Below, in pieces: positions 44,528 through 53,174 of a stretch of 64,000 nucleotides of DNA. Made by a program: the position numbers and the translations under genes. This DNA comes from Soonwooa sp023440705. Lineage in GTDB: Bacteria; Bacteroidota; Bacteroidia; Flavobacteriales; Weeksellaceae. Numbering within the stretch: position 1 is the stretch's first letter; each line of letters begins with the position of its first letter. The notes under the pieces are model-generated. The model saw only the letters and a program-made list of their open reading frames with translations. It was not told the DNA's origin and searched no databases. The stretch is taken from contig JAEXRP010000008.1 of the NCBI GenBank assembly GCA_023440705.1, positions 1 through 64,000 on the forward strand, in the 5' to 3' direction.

Positions 44528-45862
44528 ATGTTCAAAAAATCTAAAGAAGCTTGGCGAAGAGAGAAGCACCAACATTCTCTTCAAGAAGTCTATTCATCAA
44601 TAAAAGTTCCACAAGATGCTGGTTTTTGGAAAAAGCTTTTAGCTTTTACAGGACCAGGATTAATGATTGCTGTTGGTTATATGGATCCCGGAAATTGGGC
44701 TACTGATATCGAAGGTGGCGCGAGCTTCGGTTATACATTGTTATCGGTTATTTTAATTTCAAACCTTTTTGCGATTGTATTACAACACCTTTCTTTAAAG
44801 TTAGGCATCGTTGCCGAAAGAGATTTGGCGCAAGCTTGTCGCGATCATTTTAGTCCTCCAGTTAATTTTGTACTTTGGATTCTCTGCGAGATTGCCATTG
44901 CTGCTTGTGATCTGGCTGAAGTTATCGGTACTGCGATTGCGCTTAATTTGCTTTTTGGCATTCCGTTGACTTGGGGCGTCGTCATTACTGTTGTCGATGT
45001 TTTCATCATTTTATTTTTACAAGCCAAAGGTTTTCGGATTATAGAAAGTATTGTTGGTGGTTTAATCTTCATTATTTTAGGTTGTTTTATTTATGAATTA
45101 ATCGTTAGTAAACCTGAGATTTTTCCAATTCTAAATGGTTTAGTTCCACAAAAAGAAGTGGTAACCAATCCACACATGCTGTATATCGCGATCGGAATTC
45201 TTGGTGCGACTGTTATGCCTCACAATCTCTATTTACACAGTAGTATTGTCCAAACTAGAAATTATCCAAGAACCACAGAAGGTAAAAAAGAAGCTATTAA
45301 ATTTGCAACCATTGATAGTAGCTTTTCTCTGATGTTAGCGTTTTTTATTAATGCTTCCATTTTGATTTTGTCAGCCGCAACTTTTCACACAAGTGGACAT
45401 CATGGTGTTGCAGATATTCATGATGCGTATCAACTTTTGACACCGCTTTTAGGAACAACTTTCGCGAGTATTTTCTTTGGAGTTGCTTTATTAGCTTCTG
45501 GACAAAATTCAACTTTAACAGGGACTTTGGCTGGTCAAATCGTTATGGAAGGTTTTCTTAATATCAGATTAAAACCTTGGGTTCGTCGTTTAATAACGCG
45601 ACTTATTGCTGTAATTCCAGCATTAATTGTAGCCATTCTTTATGGTGAAAGAGGAACGTCGCAACTGTTGGTTTTCAGCCAAATTATTCTGTCAATGCAA
45701 TTAAGTTTTGCTGTTATTCCTTTAGTGATGTTCACAAATTCTAAATTAAAAATGGGAGGTTTTGCTAACAAACCTTGGTTAAAAACTTTAGTAATTATCA
45801 TCAGCGGAATTATCCTTGTATTAAATTTATACTTACTTTATTTGACATTTACTGGTTTATAA
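44528..45862 (+). CDS. mntH: Nramp-family divalent metal transporter
   Basis: The 444-residue membrane protein has the metal-binding motif MDPGNWATD in the first helix (the DPGN of Nramp). It also has VMPHNLYLHSS with the MPH motif in the sixth helix and about eleven hydrophobic segments. It imports Mn(II) or Fe(II) with protons. The ATG at 44528 was chosen because the longer frame begins inside the operator. Confidence 0.92.
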   Translation: MFKKSKEAWRREKHQHSLQEVYSSIKVPQDAGFWKKLLAFTGPGLMIAVGYMDPGNWATDIEGGASFGYTLLSVILISNLFAIVLQHLSLKLGIVAERDLAQACRDHFSPPVNFVLWILCEIAIAACDLAEVIGTAIALNLLFGIPLTWGVVITVVDVFIILFLQAKGFRIIESIVGGLIFIILGCFIYELIVSKPEIFPILNGLVPQKEVVTNPHMLYIAIGILGATVMPHNLYLHSSIVQTRNYPRTTEGKKEAIKFATIDSSFSLMLAFFINASILILSAATFHTSGHHGVADIHDAYQLLTPLLGTTFASIFFGVALLASGQNSTLTGTLAGQIVMEGFLNIRLKPWVRRLITRLIAVIPALIVAILYGERGTSQLLVFSQIILSMQLSFAVIPLVMFTNSKLKMGGFANKPWLKTLVIIISGIILVLNLYLLYLTFTGL

Positions 45863-45968
45863 GATTTATGAAATTCTGAACTAAAATTTAGGATTTTTAT
45901 AAGATTTCAAAATTGGTCTAGTCCTTTATATTGACTAATTTTATCTCTTGAAATTTTCAAAACTTATT

Positions 45969-47738
45969 ATGACAACACAAGATAAATTAGCAAAGCTTCG
46001 CGAAGCAATGCAAGCGCAAAATATTGATGCGTACATTATTTTTTCCGCAGATCCTCACATGAGCGAATATCTTCCTAACGAATGGAAGGAGAGAAGCTGG
46101 TTAACTGGCTTTACTGGTTCGGCGGGTTTCGCAGTCGTTACTAAAGACAAGGCTGGCGTTTGGACAGATGGTCGTTATTTTGTTCAGGCTAATGCAGAAT
46201 TAAAAGACTCAACAATCGATTTGATGAAGGAAGGTGTGGAAGGAACGCCACAGTTTGTAGATTGGATTATTTCTGAAATTCCAAAAGCAGGAAAAGTCGC
46301 TGTTAATGCCATTGCAACGTCTAATGCCAACTGGGAATTAGTGGAAAATCAATTGAAGAAAGCCGATATTAGTTTAGTAGATTTAGCTTTATTAAATGAC
46401 ATCTGGACAGATAGAGGAACGCCTTCTAAAAATGAAGTTTTTGTACATCCTGTAGAACGCGCTGGTAAATCGGTGACTGATAAACTTTCGGATATTCGTC
46501 GAAAAATGGACGAAATGGGTGCAACTGCTCATATCATTTCTAGTTTGGACGATGTTGCATGGACACTTAATTTACGAGGAAGCGATGTACAATCTAATCC
46601 TGTATTTTTAGGATATATTTATTTATCCCTAGACGAAGCAATTTTGTTTGTCGACTTGGATAAACTTAATAATGAAGCTAAAAATCTAATGGATGCATCT
46701 AATGTTAAAATGATGCCTTATTCAGATTTTTATTCATTTTTAAAATCGATAAAAAATCAAAAAGTTTTGGTTTCTCCAAATACTAATCAAGCCATTATTC
46801 ATACTTTGGTTAACGATAATAGTTTACTAAAAGCTGCGGTTCCGGGTAATCTTATGAAAGCGCAAAAGAACGAAGCTGAGTTGGCGGGTTTCAGAACGGT
46901 GATGGAGCGCGACGGTGTTGGGATGGTGAAATTCCTATATTGGCTGACGCACAATGTTGGTAAAGAACCGATGACAGAATATTCGATTGGACTTAAGTTA
47001 AGAAAATTCCGTGCGAGTCTAGATAATTTTGTTGGTGAAAGTTTTGGAAGTATCGTTGGATACGAAGGCAATGCCGCGTTACCACATTATTCTGCTAAGA
47101 AAGAGGGAAGTTCTGACGTTACTAATAAAGGAATTATCCTTGTAGATTCTGGAGGTCAATATCTGGAAGGAACGACAGATATTACAAGAACTTTAGCGAT
47201 TGGCGAAGTATCTGATCAGTTCAAAATAGATTCGACTTTGGTGTTACAAGGCATGATCCGATTATCGATGGTTAAATTCCCGAAAGGGACTCGTGGTGTA
47301 CAATTGGACGCTATTGCGAGACTTCCGTTGTGGATGGCTGGTAAAGATTATGCGCACGGCACTGGACACGGTGTTGGTAGTTTTATGAACGTACACGAAG
47401 GACCTCAAAATATTCGTAAAGATCTAAATCCGCAAGAATTACTTCCAGGAATGGTGGTTTCTAACGAGCCTGGTTTCTATTTGGAAAACAAATACGGAAT
47501 TCGTCACGAAAACCTTGTTGTTGTTAAAGAAGTTGAAACGACAGATTTCGGAACTTTCTATGATTTTGAAACTTTGACTTTCTGCCCATTCTTTAAAGAT
47601 ATCATTGTGAAAGATATACTTTCGCAAGATGAAATCGATTGGCTAAATGCTTATCACAAACAATGTGAAGAAAAAATAGGTCCACATTTGGATGGCGAAA
47701 TCAAAGCTTGGTTCTTAGATTTGGTGAGTCCTCTTTAA
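45969..47738 (+). CDS. Xaa-Pro aminopeptidase (M24B)
   Basis: The 589-residue protein has two creatinase-like N-terminal domains and a C-terminal pita-bread domain. Its metal ligands are visible as DSGGQYLEGTTDITRT (Asp pair), HGTGHGVGSF (His), VVSNEPGFY (Glu) and GIRHENLV (Glu). It removes N-terminal residues before proline. MTTQDKLAKLREAM at 45969 is the family-like start. Confidence 0.92.
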   Translation: MTTQDKLAKLREAMQAQNIDAYIIFSADPHMSEYLPNEWKERSWLTGFTGSAGFAVVTKDKAGVWTDGRYFVQANAELKDSTIDLMKEGVEGTPQFVDWIISEIPKAGKVAVNAIATSNANWELVENQLKKADISLVDLALLNDIWTDRGTPSKNEVFVHPVERAGKSVTDKLSDIRRKMDEMGATAHIISSLDDVAWTLNLRGSDVQSNPVFLGYIYLSLDEAILFVDLDKLNNEAKNLMDASNVKMMPYSDFYSFLKSIKNQKVLVSPNTNQAIIHTLVNDNSLLKAAVPGNLMKAQKNEAELAGFRTVMERDGVGMVKFLYWLTHNVGKEPMTEYSIGLKLRKFRASLDNFVGESFGSIVGYEGNAALPHYSAKKEGSSDVTNKGIILVDSGGQYLEGTTDITRTLAIGEVSDQFKIDSTLVLQGMIRLSMVKFPKGTRGVQLDAIARLPLWMAGKDYAHGTGHGVGSFMNVHEGPQNIRKDLNPQELLPGMVVSNEPGFYLENKYGIRHENLVVVKEVETTDFGTFYDFETLTFCPFFKDIIVKDILSQDEIDWLNAYHKQCEEKIGPHLDGEIKAWFLDLVSPL

Positions 47739-47752
47739 AAATATTATTAAAT

Positions 47753-47787
47753 AAAAATCCTCGTAAATTAGCTTGCGAGGATTTTTT
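47753..47787 (+). terminator. Terminator of the Xaa-Pro aminopeptidase gene
   Basis: AAAAATCCTCGTAA pairs with TTGCGAGGATTTTT (14 bp with one G-T pair), followed by further T residues. Confidence 0.9.
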
Positions 47788-47822
47788 TATGGGATTAAAT
47801 AAGTTTCGGTTTTAAAAATAAA

Positions 47823-49046
47823 TTATGGTAGCAATAGACTACCGTCACCGTAACTTAAAAATCTAAAATCATTCTTCAACGCGTAATCATAAAGCTCGTG
47901 CCATTTTTCACCAATTAATGCTGAAACTAGAAGTAGTAGGGTAGATTGCGGTTGATGAAAATTAGTGATAAGACCTTTTGCAATTCGGAAAGTGTAGCTT
48001 GGTGCAATAATGATTTCTGTCTCTACAGAAATATGGCTTTGCTCATGTTTTTTAATCCAAGATATTAATGCTGAAATAGCAACCTCAGCAGAATTAATAA
48101 TTTCGGTTTCGTAAGGTTCCCATTGCGTAACTTTTAGCTTTTCAAAGGGAATATTGGGATTGTTGGCAACTTTATTTCCCATCCAAAAAATGCTTTCAAC
48201 AGTTCGCATGGATGTTGTCCCAACAGGAATAATTGGACGATTAATATTTTCTATAAGATGTTCTAAAAAATGGACAGTGATGTTCATACATTCGGAATGC
48301 ATGATGTGCTCGTCCATTGTTTCGGATTTCACAGGTTTGAAGGTTCCTGCGCCGACATGCAAAGTTGTGAAAAGTGTTTCGATGCCTTTACTATGAAGAT
48401 CATCCAAAATCCTTTTGGTGAAATGCAATCCAGCTGTTGGTGCGGCAACAGATCCATCATGTTCGGAGTAAACCGTTTGGTAAGTTTCTTCATCGGTTTT
48501 GTCTGCAACTCGCTTGATATAGGGTGGAAGTGGTGTAACGCCAGCAGTATTAACCACATCCGCAAACGGAATTTCTTCTGGTGACCACGATAATTTTACA
48601 ACATAAGAATCGGGAAGTTTTTCGATAATCTCAGCAGTTAATTCTACATCTTGATTTTCAATTTTTAAAATTTTAGATAGCTTTGGTGTTCTCCATTTTG
48701 CAACTTTCCCGATAAGGCAAGTCCAAAGCACGCTTCCTTGTTTCTGAAAGTAATCTTCGTAATTGACATTTTCGCCATAAGGTTCGAGACAGAAAACCTC
48801 GATGGTTGCGCCAGTTTCGTTGGTGAAAAATATTCGAGACTTGATAACTTTGGTATCATTAAAAACCAAAACTGCATCACTTGGCAAATATTCTGAGATA
48901 TGTTGATAAATATCGGTTGAGATGTCGTTGTTTTTGTAAACTAAAAGCTTGGACGAATCTCTAGGATTTGCGGGATTGTAAGCGATATTTTCGTTGGGTA
49001 AATCGTAAGTAAAATTTTCGATTTTCAGTTCTCGTGGATGCATCAT
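47823..49046 (-). CDS. queA: S-adenosylmethionine:tRNA ribosyltransferase-isomerase (QueA family)
   Basis: The 407-residue protein has the family motifs LIGKVAKWRTPKL, GVTPLPPYIKR, AAPTAGLHFTKRIL and LHVGAGTFKPVK, and ends with SYTFRIAKGLITNFHQPQSTLLLLVSALIG. It adds the cyclopentenediol precursor during queuosine synthesis in tRNA. It is about 60 residues longer than typical QueA (345-350), as in one Bacteroidota branch, so it may be a diverged paralog. Confidence 0.85.
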   Translation of the reverse strand: MMHPRELKIENFTYDLPNENIAYNPANPRDSSKLLVYKNNDISTDIYQHISEYLPSDAVLVFNDTKVIKSRIFFTNETGATIEVFCLEPYGENVNYEDYFQKQGSVLWTCLIGKVAKWRTPKLSKILKIENQDVELTAEIIEKLPDSYVVKLSWSPEEIPFADVVNTAGVTPLPPYIKRVADKTDEETYQTVYSEHDGSVAAPTAGLHFTKRILDDLHSKGIETLFTTLHVGAGTFKPVKSETMDEHIMHSECMNITVHFLEHLIENINRPIIPVGTTSMRTVESIFWMGNKVANNPNIPFEKLKVTQWEPYETEIINSAEVAISALISWIKKHEQSHISVETEIIIAPSYTFRIAKGLITNFHQPQSTLLLLVSALIGEKWHELYDYALKNDFRFLSYGDGSLLLP

Positions 49047-49482
49047 GCAAATTTCTGAAAAGTTTTATAATTCCCATATAAAAAGTTGATTAAATTAACA
49101 GAAAATATGTAGTGATATAACAAATGATAAGAGTCTAAAATTGTTCATGATTTAATCAAAATTTTTAAATTTTAAATCTTTCTTAAAAGAATTACATAAG
49201 ATACTAGATGTATTTTTTAGCTAATAAAAAATCTGATAGTTATTACATTCAACAAAACAATAAGCGAAACACAAGGTGCTACTTATTACATTTTTTAATT
49301 AGTAGTGTGAAATTATAATTAATAAAGTAACTTTTGTATATATAAATTAGAATACTTTCCAAATTATCCAAATCGACTTATTAATTTAGGTCGATTTTTT
49401 CTATTTTATTTAACTGAAATTTAAGGATTAATAAGTTTTCAGTGGCATAATTTGTGTCGCTATATCTTCAAATTTTAAAAAT
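49047..49482 (+). other. Gene-free spacer with an orphan plus-strand terminator
   Basis: Between the divergent QueA and SDR genes, AAATCGACTT (49370-49379) and AGGTCGATTT (49388-49397) form a 10-bp stem followed by TTTTCT. No plus-strand gene precedes it, so a small RNA ending at about 49400 is possible. CACAAGGTGCTAC...GTAGTGTG (about 49271-49309) may be part of its structure. Confidence 0.45.
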
Positions 49483-50256
49483 ATGGACACTAAAAAATTA
49501 TTTGATCTTAGTGGCAAAACAGCCATTATTACTGGTGGTGGAAACGGCATTGGAAAAGCAAGTGCGATTATTTTAGCAGCTTTTGGTGCTAATGTCGTTG
49601 TTTCGGATTACAAAACTGAAGATGCAGAAGCGGTTGTAGCAGAAATCGAGAATAACGGAGGTAACTCAATTGCATTAAATTGTGATGTAACGAAAGATGA
49701 AGCTTTGGTAAATTTGGTTGATAAAACCTTAGAAAAGTACGGTAATATCAATATTCTTGTGAACAATGTTGGCGGCGGTGGCGCTGGTAAAGAAAGTCCG
49801 TTTGATATTGATGTCGAGCAATTCAAAAAAGTGTTTGAAATGAATGTCTTTTCCATGTGGCGTTTGTGTCAATTGGTGGCGCCGCACATGAAAAAAGCGC
49901 AATATGGAAGCATCGTAAACATCACGTCTATGGCGAGTATCAATAAAAGTCCTGCGATTAGCGCTTATGCCTCTTCCAAAGCCGCTATTAATCACATGAC
50001 AGCTAACTTGGCTTTCGATTTTGGACCAGAAATTAGAATTAACGCCGTTGGACCTGGAGCGATAAAAACGCATGCTTTATCTACCGTTCTTACCCCAGAA
50101 ATTGAAAAGAAAATGTTAGCCCATACCCCGTTGGAGCGTCTTGGCGAGCCAGAAGATATTGCTGGGGCGGTTCTTTATTTTGCAGCGCCCATTTCAAGTT
50201 GGGTGAGCGGACAGACGCTTTTCGTAAATGGCGGCGGCGTTCAAACTTTAGATTAA
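49483..50256 (+). CDS. Short-chain dehydrogenase/reductase, 7-alpha-HSDH-like
   Basis: The 257-residue protein has the cofactor motif TGGGNGIG, NNVGGG, and the catalytic Ser-Tyr-Lys set (NITSMAS and YASSKAA). The text VSDYKTEDAEAVVAEIE and FVNGGGVQTLD is close to 7-alpha-hydroxysteroid dehydrogenase-type SDRs. The Asp after the second strand suggests NAD preference. The steroid link is family text only; its real substrate is unknown. Confidence 0.88.
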   Translation: MDTKKLFDLSGKTAIITGGGNGIGKASAIILAAFGANVVVSDYKTEDAEAVVAEIENNGGNSIALNCDVTKDEALVNLVDKTLEKYGNINILVNNVGGGGAGKESPFDIDVEQFKKVFEMNVFSMWRLCQLVAPHMKKAQYGSIVNITSMASINKSPAISAYASSKAAINHMTANLAFDFGPEIRINAVGPGAIKTHALSTVLTPEIEKKMLAHTPLERLGEPEDIAGAVLYFAAPISSWVSGQTLFVNGGGVQTLD

Positions 50257-50380
50257 TTCAAATTTAAAATAGACTTTGACGATTTTCGAGAAATTGAAAG
50301 TTTTTTCAATAAATTTAAAATTAATATTTACTACGCAAATACATTGCGCATCAAGGCAATTACTTTGCATCATTAAACAA

Positions 50381-50512
50381 GGAGATTGTAGCTCAGTTGG
50401 TAGAGCAACGTAAAACACTTTATTAAGTTTGAACCTTCTCAAAGAGGTGTGATAGTAAAGTTACTTCGATTATTAATCCGTGTGTCGCTGGTTCGAGCCC
50501 AGCCAACCTCCC
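50381..50512 (+). ncRNA. tRNA-mimic RNA, candidate Y RNA (YrlA-like)
   Basis: An acceptor-like stem GGAGATTG/CAACCTCC (one A-C mismatch) encloses a perfect D arm (GCTC/GAGC with loop AGTTGGTA) and a perfect T arm (GCTGG TTCGAGC CCAGC), with a 5-base variable region. The anticodon arm keeps only ACG/CGT (50408-50410/50479-50481). In place of the loop are 68 bases: an imperfect helix from ACTTTA...TAAAGT (50417-50461) with an internal bulge, then the hairpin GATT/AATC. It cannot decode as written. It ends about 100 bases before a TROVE/Ro60 gene. Known bacterial Y RNAs of the YrlA class mimic tRNA and pair with Ro60. The assignment is inferred from this context; the topology is not identical to what I know of enteric YrlA. 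Confidence 0.65.
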
Positions 50513-50517
50513 AAAAC

Positions 50518-50597
50518 GGAAGCGGTGTGAGGATACTGGTTACTTCGTTCAATGGAAAAAAAACACCATATTCAGATTTAACCGCTTCTTATTTTTA
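50518..50597 (+). ncRNA. Second hairpin with repeated motif, terminator-like
   Basis: CGGAAGCGGT-type sequence at 50518-50526 pairs with ACCGCTTCT at 50581-50589 and is followed by TATTTTTAATTTT. The 54-base interior holds GGTGTGA...GGTTACTTCG, a near copy of GGTGTGA...AGTTACTTCG in the tRNA-mimic insert. It may be the 3' module and terminator of the same RNA, or a separate protein-binding element before the TROVE gene. Confidence 0.5.
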
Positions 50598-50615
50598 ATT
50601 TTAAAAAAGAAAAAA

Positions 50616-52001
50616 ATGTCAAAATTCAACTTAAAAAAATCAATTTTCGGAACGGGAAAAATTGCAGGCGAAACCACTGCAAAAGCTGGGAAATATACAG
50701 ATTACGAGTTGTTAAGACGTGTAACGCTTGCCAATCTTTTATTTGAATCCAATTACTATCAACCTGCCGACGAAATTATGACGCAGATCGAAAATTTGTG
50801 TTCAAAAGTTTCGGGTGAGCAAATTGTAGAATTGGCTTTGGAATGTCGTTTTGAGCAAAAATTGCGACACACACCGCTTTGGTTATTGATTTTAGCCAAT
50901 GAAATTCATGATACGCCTGTGAAAGACGCGATTGCGAAAATTTCGAATCGACCAGACATGACCATGGATCTTTTACAAATGTTGAAGGTCAGAAATGGTT
51001 CTTACAAAATGTCAAAATCCATTAAAAAAGGCTTGGCTAAAGCTTTTGATAATTATGATGAATATCAAATTTCAAAATATAAAAAAAGCAATTTAGACTT
51101 ATCTTTAGTTGATGTCGTGAATTTGGTTCACCCAAAACCGACAGCAAAAAATGAAGCAGCTTTAAAAGCTTTAATTAATGATGAATTAAAACCTGCAAAC
51201 ACGTGGGAAGTTGCTTTGTCACAAGGTTCAGACAAAAAAGAAACCTTCGAAAGAATGATTTCTGAAAAAAGTTTGGGTTCCTTGGCGATTTTGCGAAATC
51301 TTAGAAATATGATTGAAGCGAATCTTTCTCGAAAAGATATTCAAAATGCGGTTTCTCAGGTGAACAGCGGATGGTTGACGCCTTTGAACTTTTTGGCTGC
51401 GCAAAGAAATGCACCTGAATTTACGTCGGATATTGATAGAGCGATGCGAAACTGTTTTTCTCAAGAAAAAATCTCAGGAACAACCATTCTTGCTATCGAT
51501 GTTTCGGGAAGTATGGGCGGAATTACGAGTTCTAATTCGAAATTTTCGAGAATGGATTTGGCTTTTGCGATGGCAGCCGTTGGAACTTATGTTTTTGAAG
51601 ATTTAATCTTGGTTTTCACCGCAGGTAGCGATGCAGAACGTAAAGGTGCACATCTCGTTTGGAAAAACGGTTACGGACTTGGACTTTTCGATCATTTCAA
51701 TGACATTTTCGGAAAATTAGGCGGCGGTGGAATTTTCACCTACCAACTTTGCGAATGGTTGAAAAACGAAGGTTACGCAAAAGATGCTGATCGATTGGTG
51801 GTTATTTCTGATAGCCAAGATATCGACGCGCATTACGGGTCTGCAAAAATTCCTGACACAAAACCATATCAATCGTCGTATATCATTGATATTTCCTCGC
51901 ACACACATGGAATAAAAACCAATCATTGGACCGCGGAAATCAACGGTTGGAGTGATAAAGTTTTTCAATACGTTCGTGCGTTGGAAAAGGATTTGGATTA
52001 A
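50616..52001 (+). CDS. TROVE-domain (Ro60/Rsr-like) RNA-binding protein
   Basis: The 461-residue protein has an N-terminal TROVE HEAT-like ring (residues about 25-275). Landmarks include ELLRRVTLANLLFESNYY, LECRFEQKLRHTPLWLLILANE and RNLRNMIEANL. A von Willebrand factor A domain follows with an intact MIDAS (DVSGSMGG, D295, S297, S299). Ro60 proteins bind the 3' ends of misfolded RNAs in the ring and Y RNAs on its outside. In Deinococcus the Y RNA tethers Rsr to PNPase. The upstream tRNA-like RNA and nearby pnp make such a machine plausible here. No rtcB or rtcA neighbour is present. Confidence 0.9.
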   Translation: MSKFNLKKSIFGTGKIAGETTAKAGKYTDYELLRRVTLANLLFESNYYQPADEIMTQIENLCSKVSGEQIVELALECRFEQKLRHTPLWLLILANEIHDTPVKDAIAKISNRPDMTMDLLQMLKVRNGSYKMSKSIKKGLAKAFDNYDEYQISKYKKSNLDLSLVDVVNLVHPKPTAKNEAALKALINDELKPANTWEVALSQGSDKKETFERMISEKSLGSLAILRNLRNMIEANLSRKDIQNAVSQVNSGWLTPLNFLAAQRNAPEFTSDIDRAMRNCFSQEKISGTTILAIDVSGSMGGITSSNSKFSRMDLAFAMAAVGTYVFEDLILVFTAGSDAERKGAHLVWKNGYGLGLFDHFNDIFGKLGGGGIFTYQLCEWLKNEGYAKDADRLVVISDSQDIDAHYGSAKIPDTKPYQSSYIIDISSHTHGIKTNHWTAEINGWSDKVFQYVRALEKDLD

Positions 52002-52024
52002 TTAAAATTCTAGAATTTATAACG

Positions 52025-52055
52025 AAATCTACCTCGATTTGAGGTGGATTTTTTT
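52025..52055. terminator. Bidirectional terminator between TROVE and TfoX-like genes
   Basis: AAATCTACCTC and GAGGTGGATTT form an 11-bp stem (one G-T pair) with loop GATTT, followed by TTTT. Confidence 0.9.
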
Positions 52056-52398
52056 AATTCTTCTTTGCTTTCTTGGCTATTTTATTGTATTCCAAACTAA
52101 TCTTCATCCAATAGTCAAAGTCGCTTACTTTTCTGAAACCTTCGGGTTCCACATAACAAAATCCGTCCATTTGTTTTCCCTTCATAATCATTGGAAGGAA
52201 GCCAATTTTAGCGGAAACTTCTTCTTCCAAATTGGGATTGTAACGCAACATTAAATTTTCGCCGCTAACATTTACACACATTTTATCATCAACCAGAAAA
52301 GCAAAACCGCCAAACATTTTCTTTTCTGTAATATTTAGATTGGGGATTTTCGCGAGATATTCACGGATGCGGTCTGCAAGCTCAATATTGTACGCCAT
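52054..52398 (-). CDS. TfoX N-terminal domain protein
   Basis: The 114-residue protein has the TfoX/Sxy N-terminal pattern LADRIREYLAKI, ITEKKMFGGFAFLVDDKMCVNVSGENLMLRYNP and GFCYVEPEG. Full TfoX proteins of gamma-proteobacteria regulate competence, but stand-alone N-terminal domains have no known function. The C-terminal KKAKKN tail is basic. Confidence 0.85.
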   Translation of the reverse strand: MAYNIELADRIREYLAKIPNLNITEKKMFGGFAFLVDDKMCVNVSGENLMLRYNPNLEEEVSAKIGFLPMIMKGKQMDGFCYVEPEGFRKVSDFDYWMKISLEYNKIAKKAKKN

Positions 52399-52418
52399 AA
52401 GATTTTCATTAAAGTAGT

Positions 52419-53087
52419 CTACGACTCCAAAATAGCAGCAATCTCTTTGAAGCCCATTTCTTTTGCATGTTGTAGACCGGTAATTCCATCTTTATCCGGA
52501 ATCGATAAATCTGCTTTATTGTCTTTCAAAATCTGAATAATTTCTTGATATTTCTTGCTTCCATTTCCGAGAACAACGGCTTCCATTAAGGCTGTCCAAC
52601 CCAATCGATTCACATGATTGATTGGAAAATCTTTTGTCGTTGCCAAAACCTTCACGGTTTCGACATGACCGCGTTCACAAGCTGGAATTAAAGCCGTTCC
52701 GTTGTATCGATTAAAAACATCAAATTTTGCTCCATTTTCAAGGAATAATTTCACCAATTCTGTTTGTCCGCTCGCGCCTGCATATAGAAAAGCGCTATCT
52801 AAATTTTCGGCTTGTAGATTGACATCTGCTTTGTGAGAAACCAATAATTTCGCCATTTCGGTTTGTTGATTAAGTGTCGCAATTAGCAATAAAGATTGTC
52901 CGTTTTTGTTTTGGGTATTGACATTTGCGCCTTTTTTTAAAGCAGATTTTACGGCTTCAATTTTATTGTTTTGAACTAAATTAACGATATCGGTTTGTTG
53001 CATAACATTTTCTGTTTGAGAGTTTTTAAACTCCGAAGAACAAGCGTTGACACTTGCGAAAGAGAGAAGGAAAAGTAAGGTTTTCAT
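52419..53087 (-). CDS. Ankyrin-repeat lipoprotein
   Basis: The 222-residue protein has a leader ending in a lipobox-like SVNAC and then about five ankyrin repeats (GANVNTQNKNGQSLLLIATLNQ, KADVNLQAENLDSAFLYAGASG, GTALIPACERGHVETVKVL, GWTALMEAVVLG, ADLSIPDKDGITGLQHAKEMG). It probably binds a protein partner in the envelope; the partner is unknown. Confidence 0.85.
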   Translation of the reverse strand: MKTLLFLLSFASVNACSSEFKNSQTENVMQQTDIVNLVQNNKIEAVKSALKKGANVNTQNKNGQSLLLIATLNQQTEMAKLLVSHKADVNLQAENLDSAFLYAGASGQTELVKLFLENGAKFDVFNRYNGTALIPACERGHVETVKVLATTKDFPINHVNRLGWTALMEAVVLGNGSKKYQEIIQILKDNKADLSIPDKDGITGLQHAKEMGFKEIAAILES

Positions 53088-53131
53088 AGACTCTGTTTTA
53101 AAACTAAATCATTCCGAAGATACGGAAAACC

Positions 53132-53159
53132 AAAAAACCACCCCAAATTGAGGTGGTTT
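53132..53159 (-). terminator. Terminator of pnp
   Basis: AAACCACC and GGTGGTTT form an 8-bp stem. On the minus strand it is followed by TTTTTT, 15 bases past the pnp stop. Confidence 0.85.
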
Positions 53160-53174
53160 TATATTTATGTTAAA

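Noticed and set aside
50381..50512. Ordinary tRNA with a small intron
   Set aside because: Removing 50411-50467 would rebuild an anticodon arm with ATT, but 57 bases is too small for a self-splicing group I intron and bacteria lack the archaeal splicing endonuclease. The TROVE gene next door favours a tRNA mimic.
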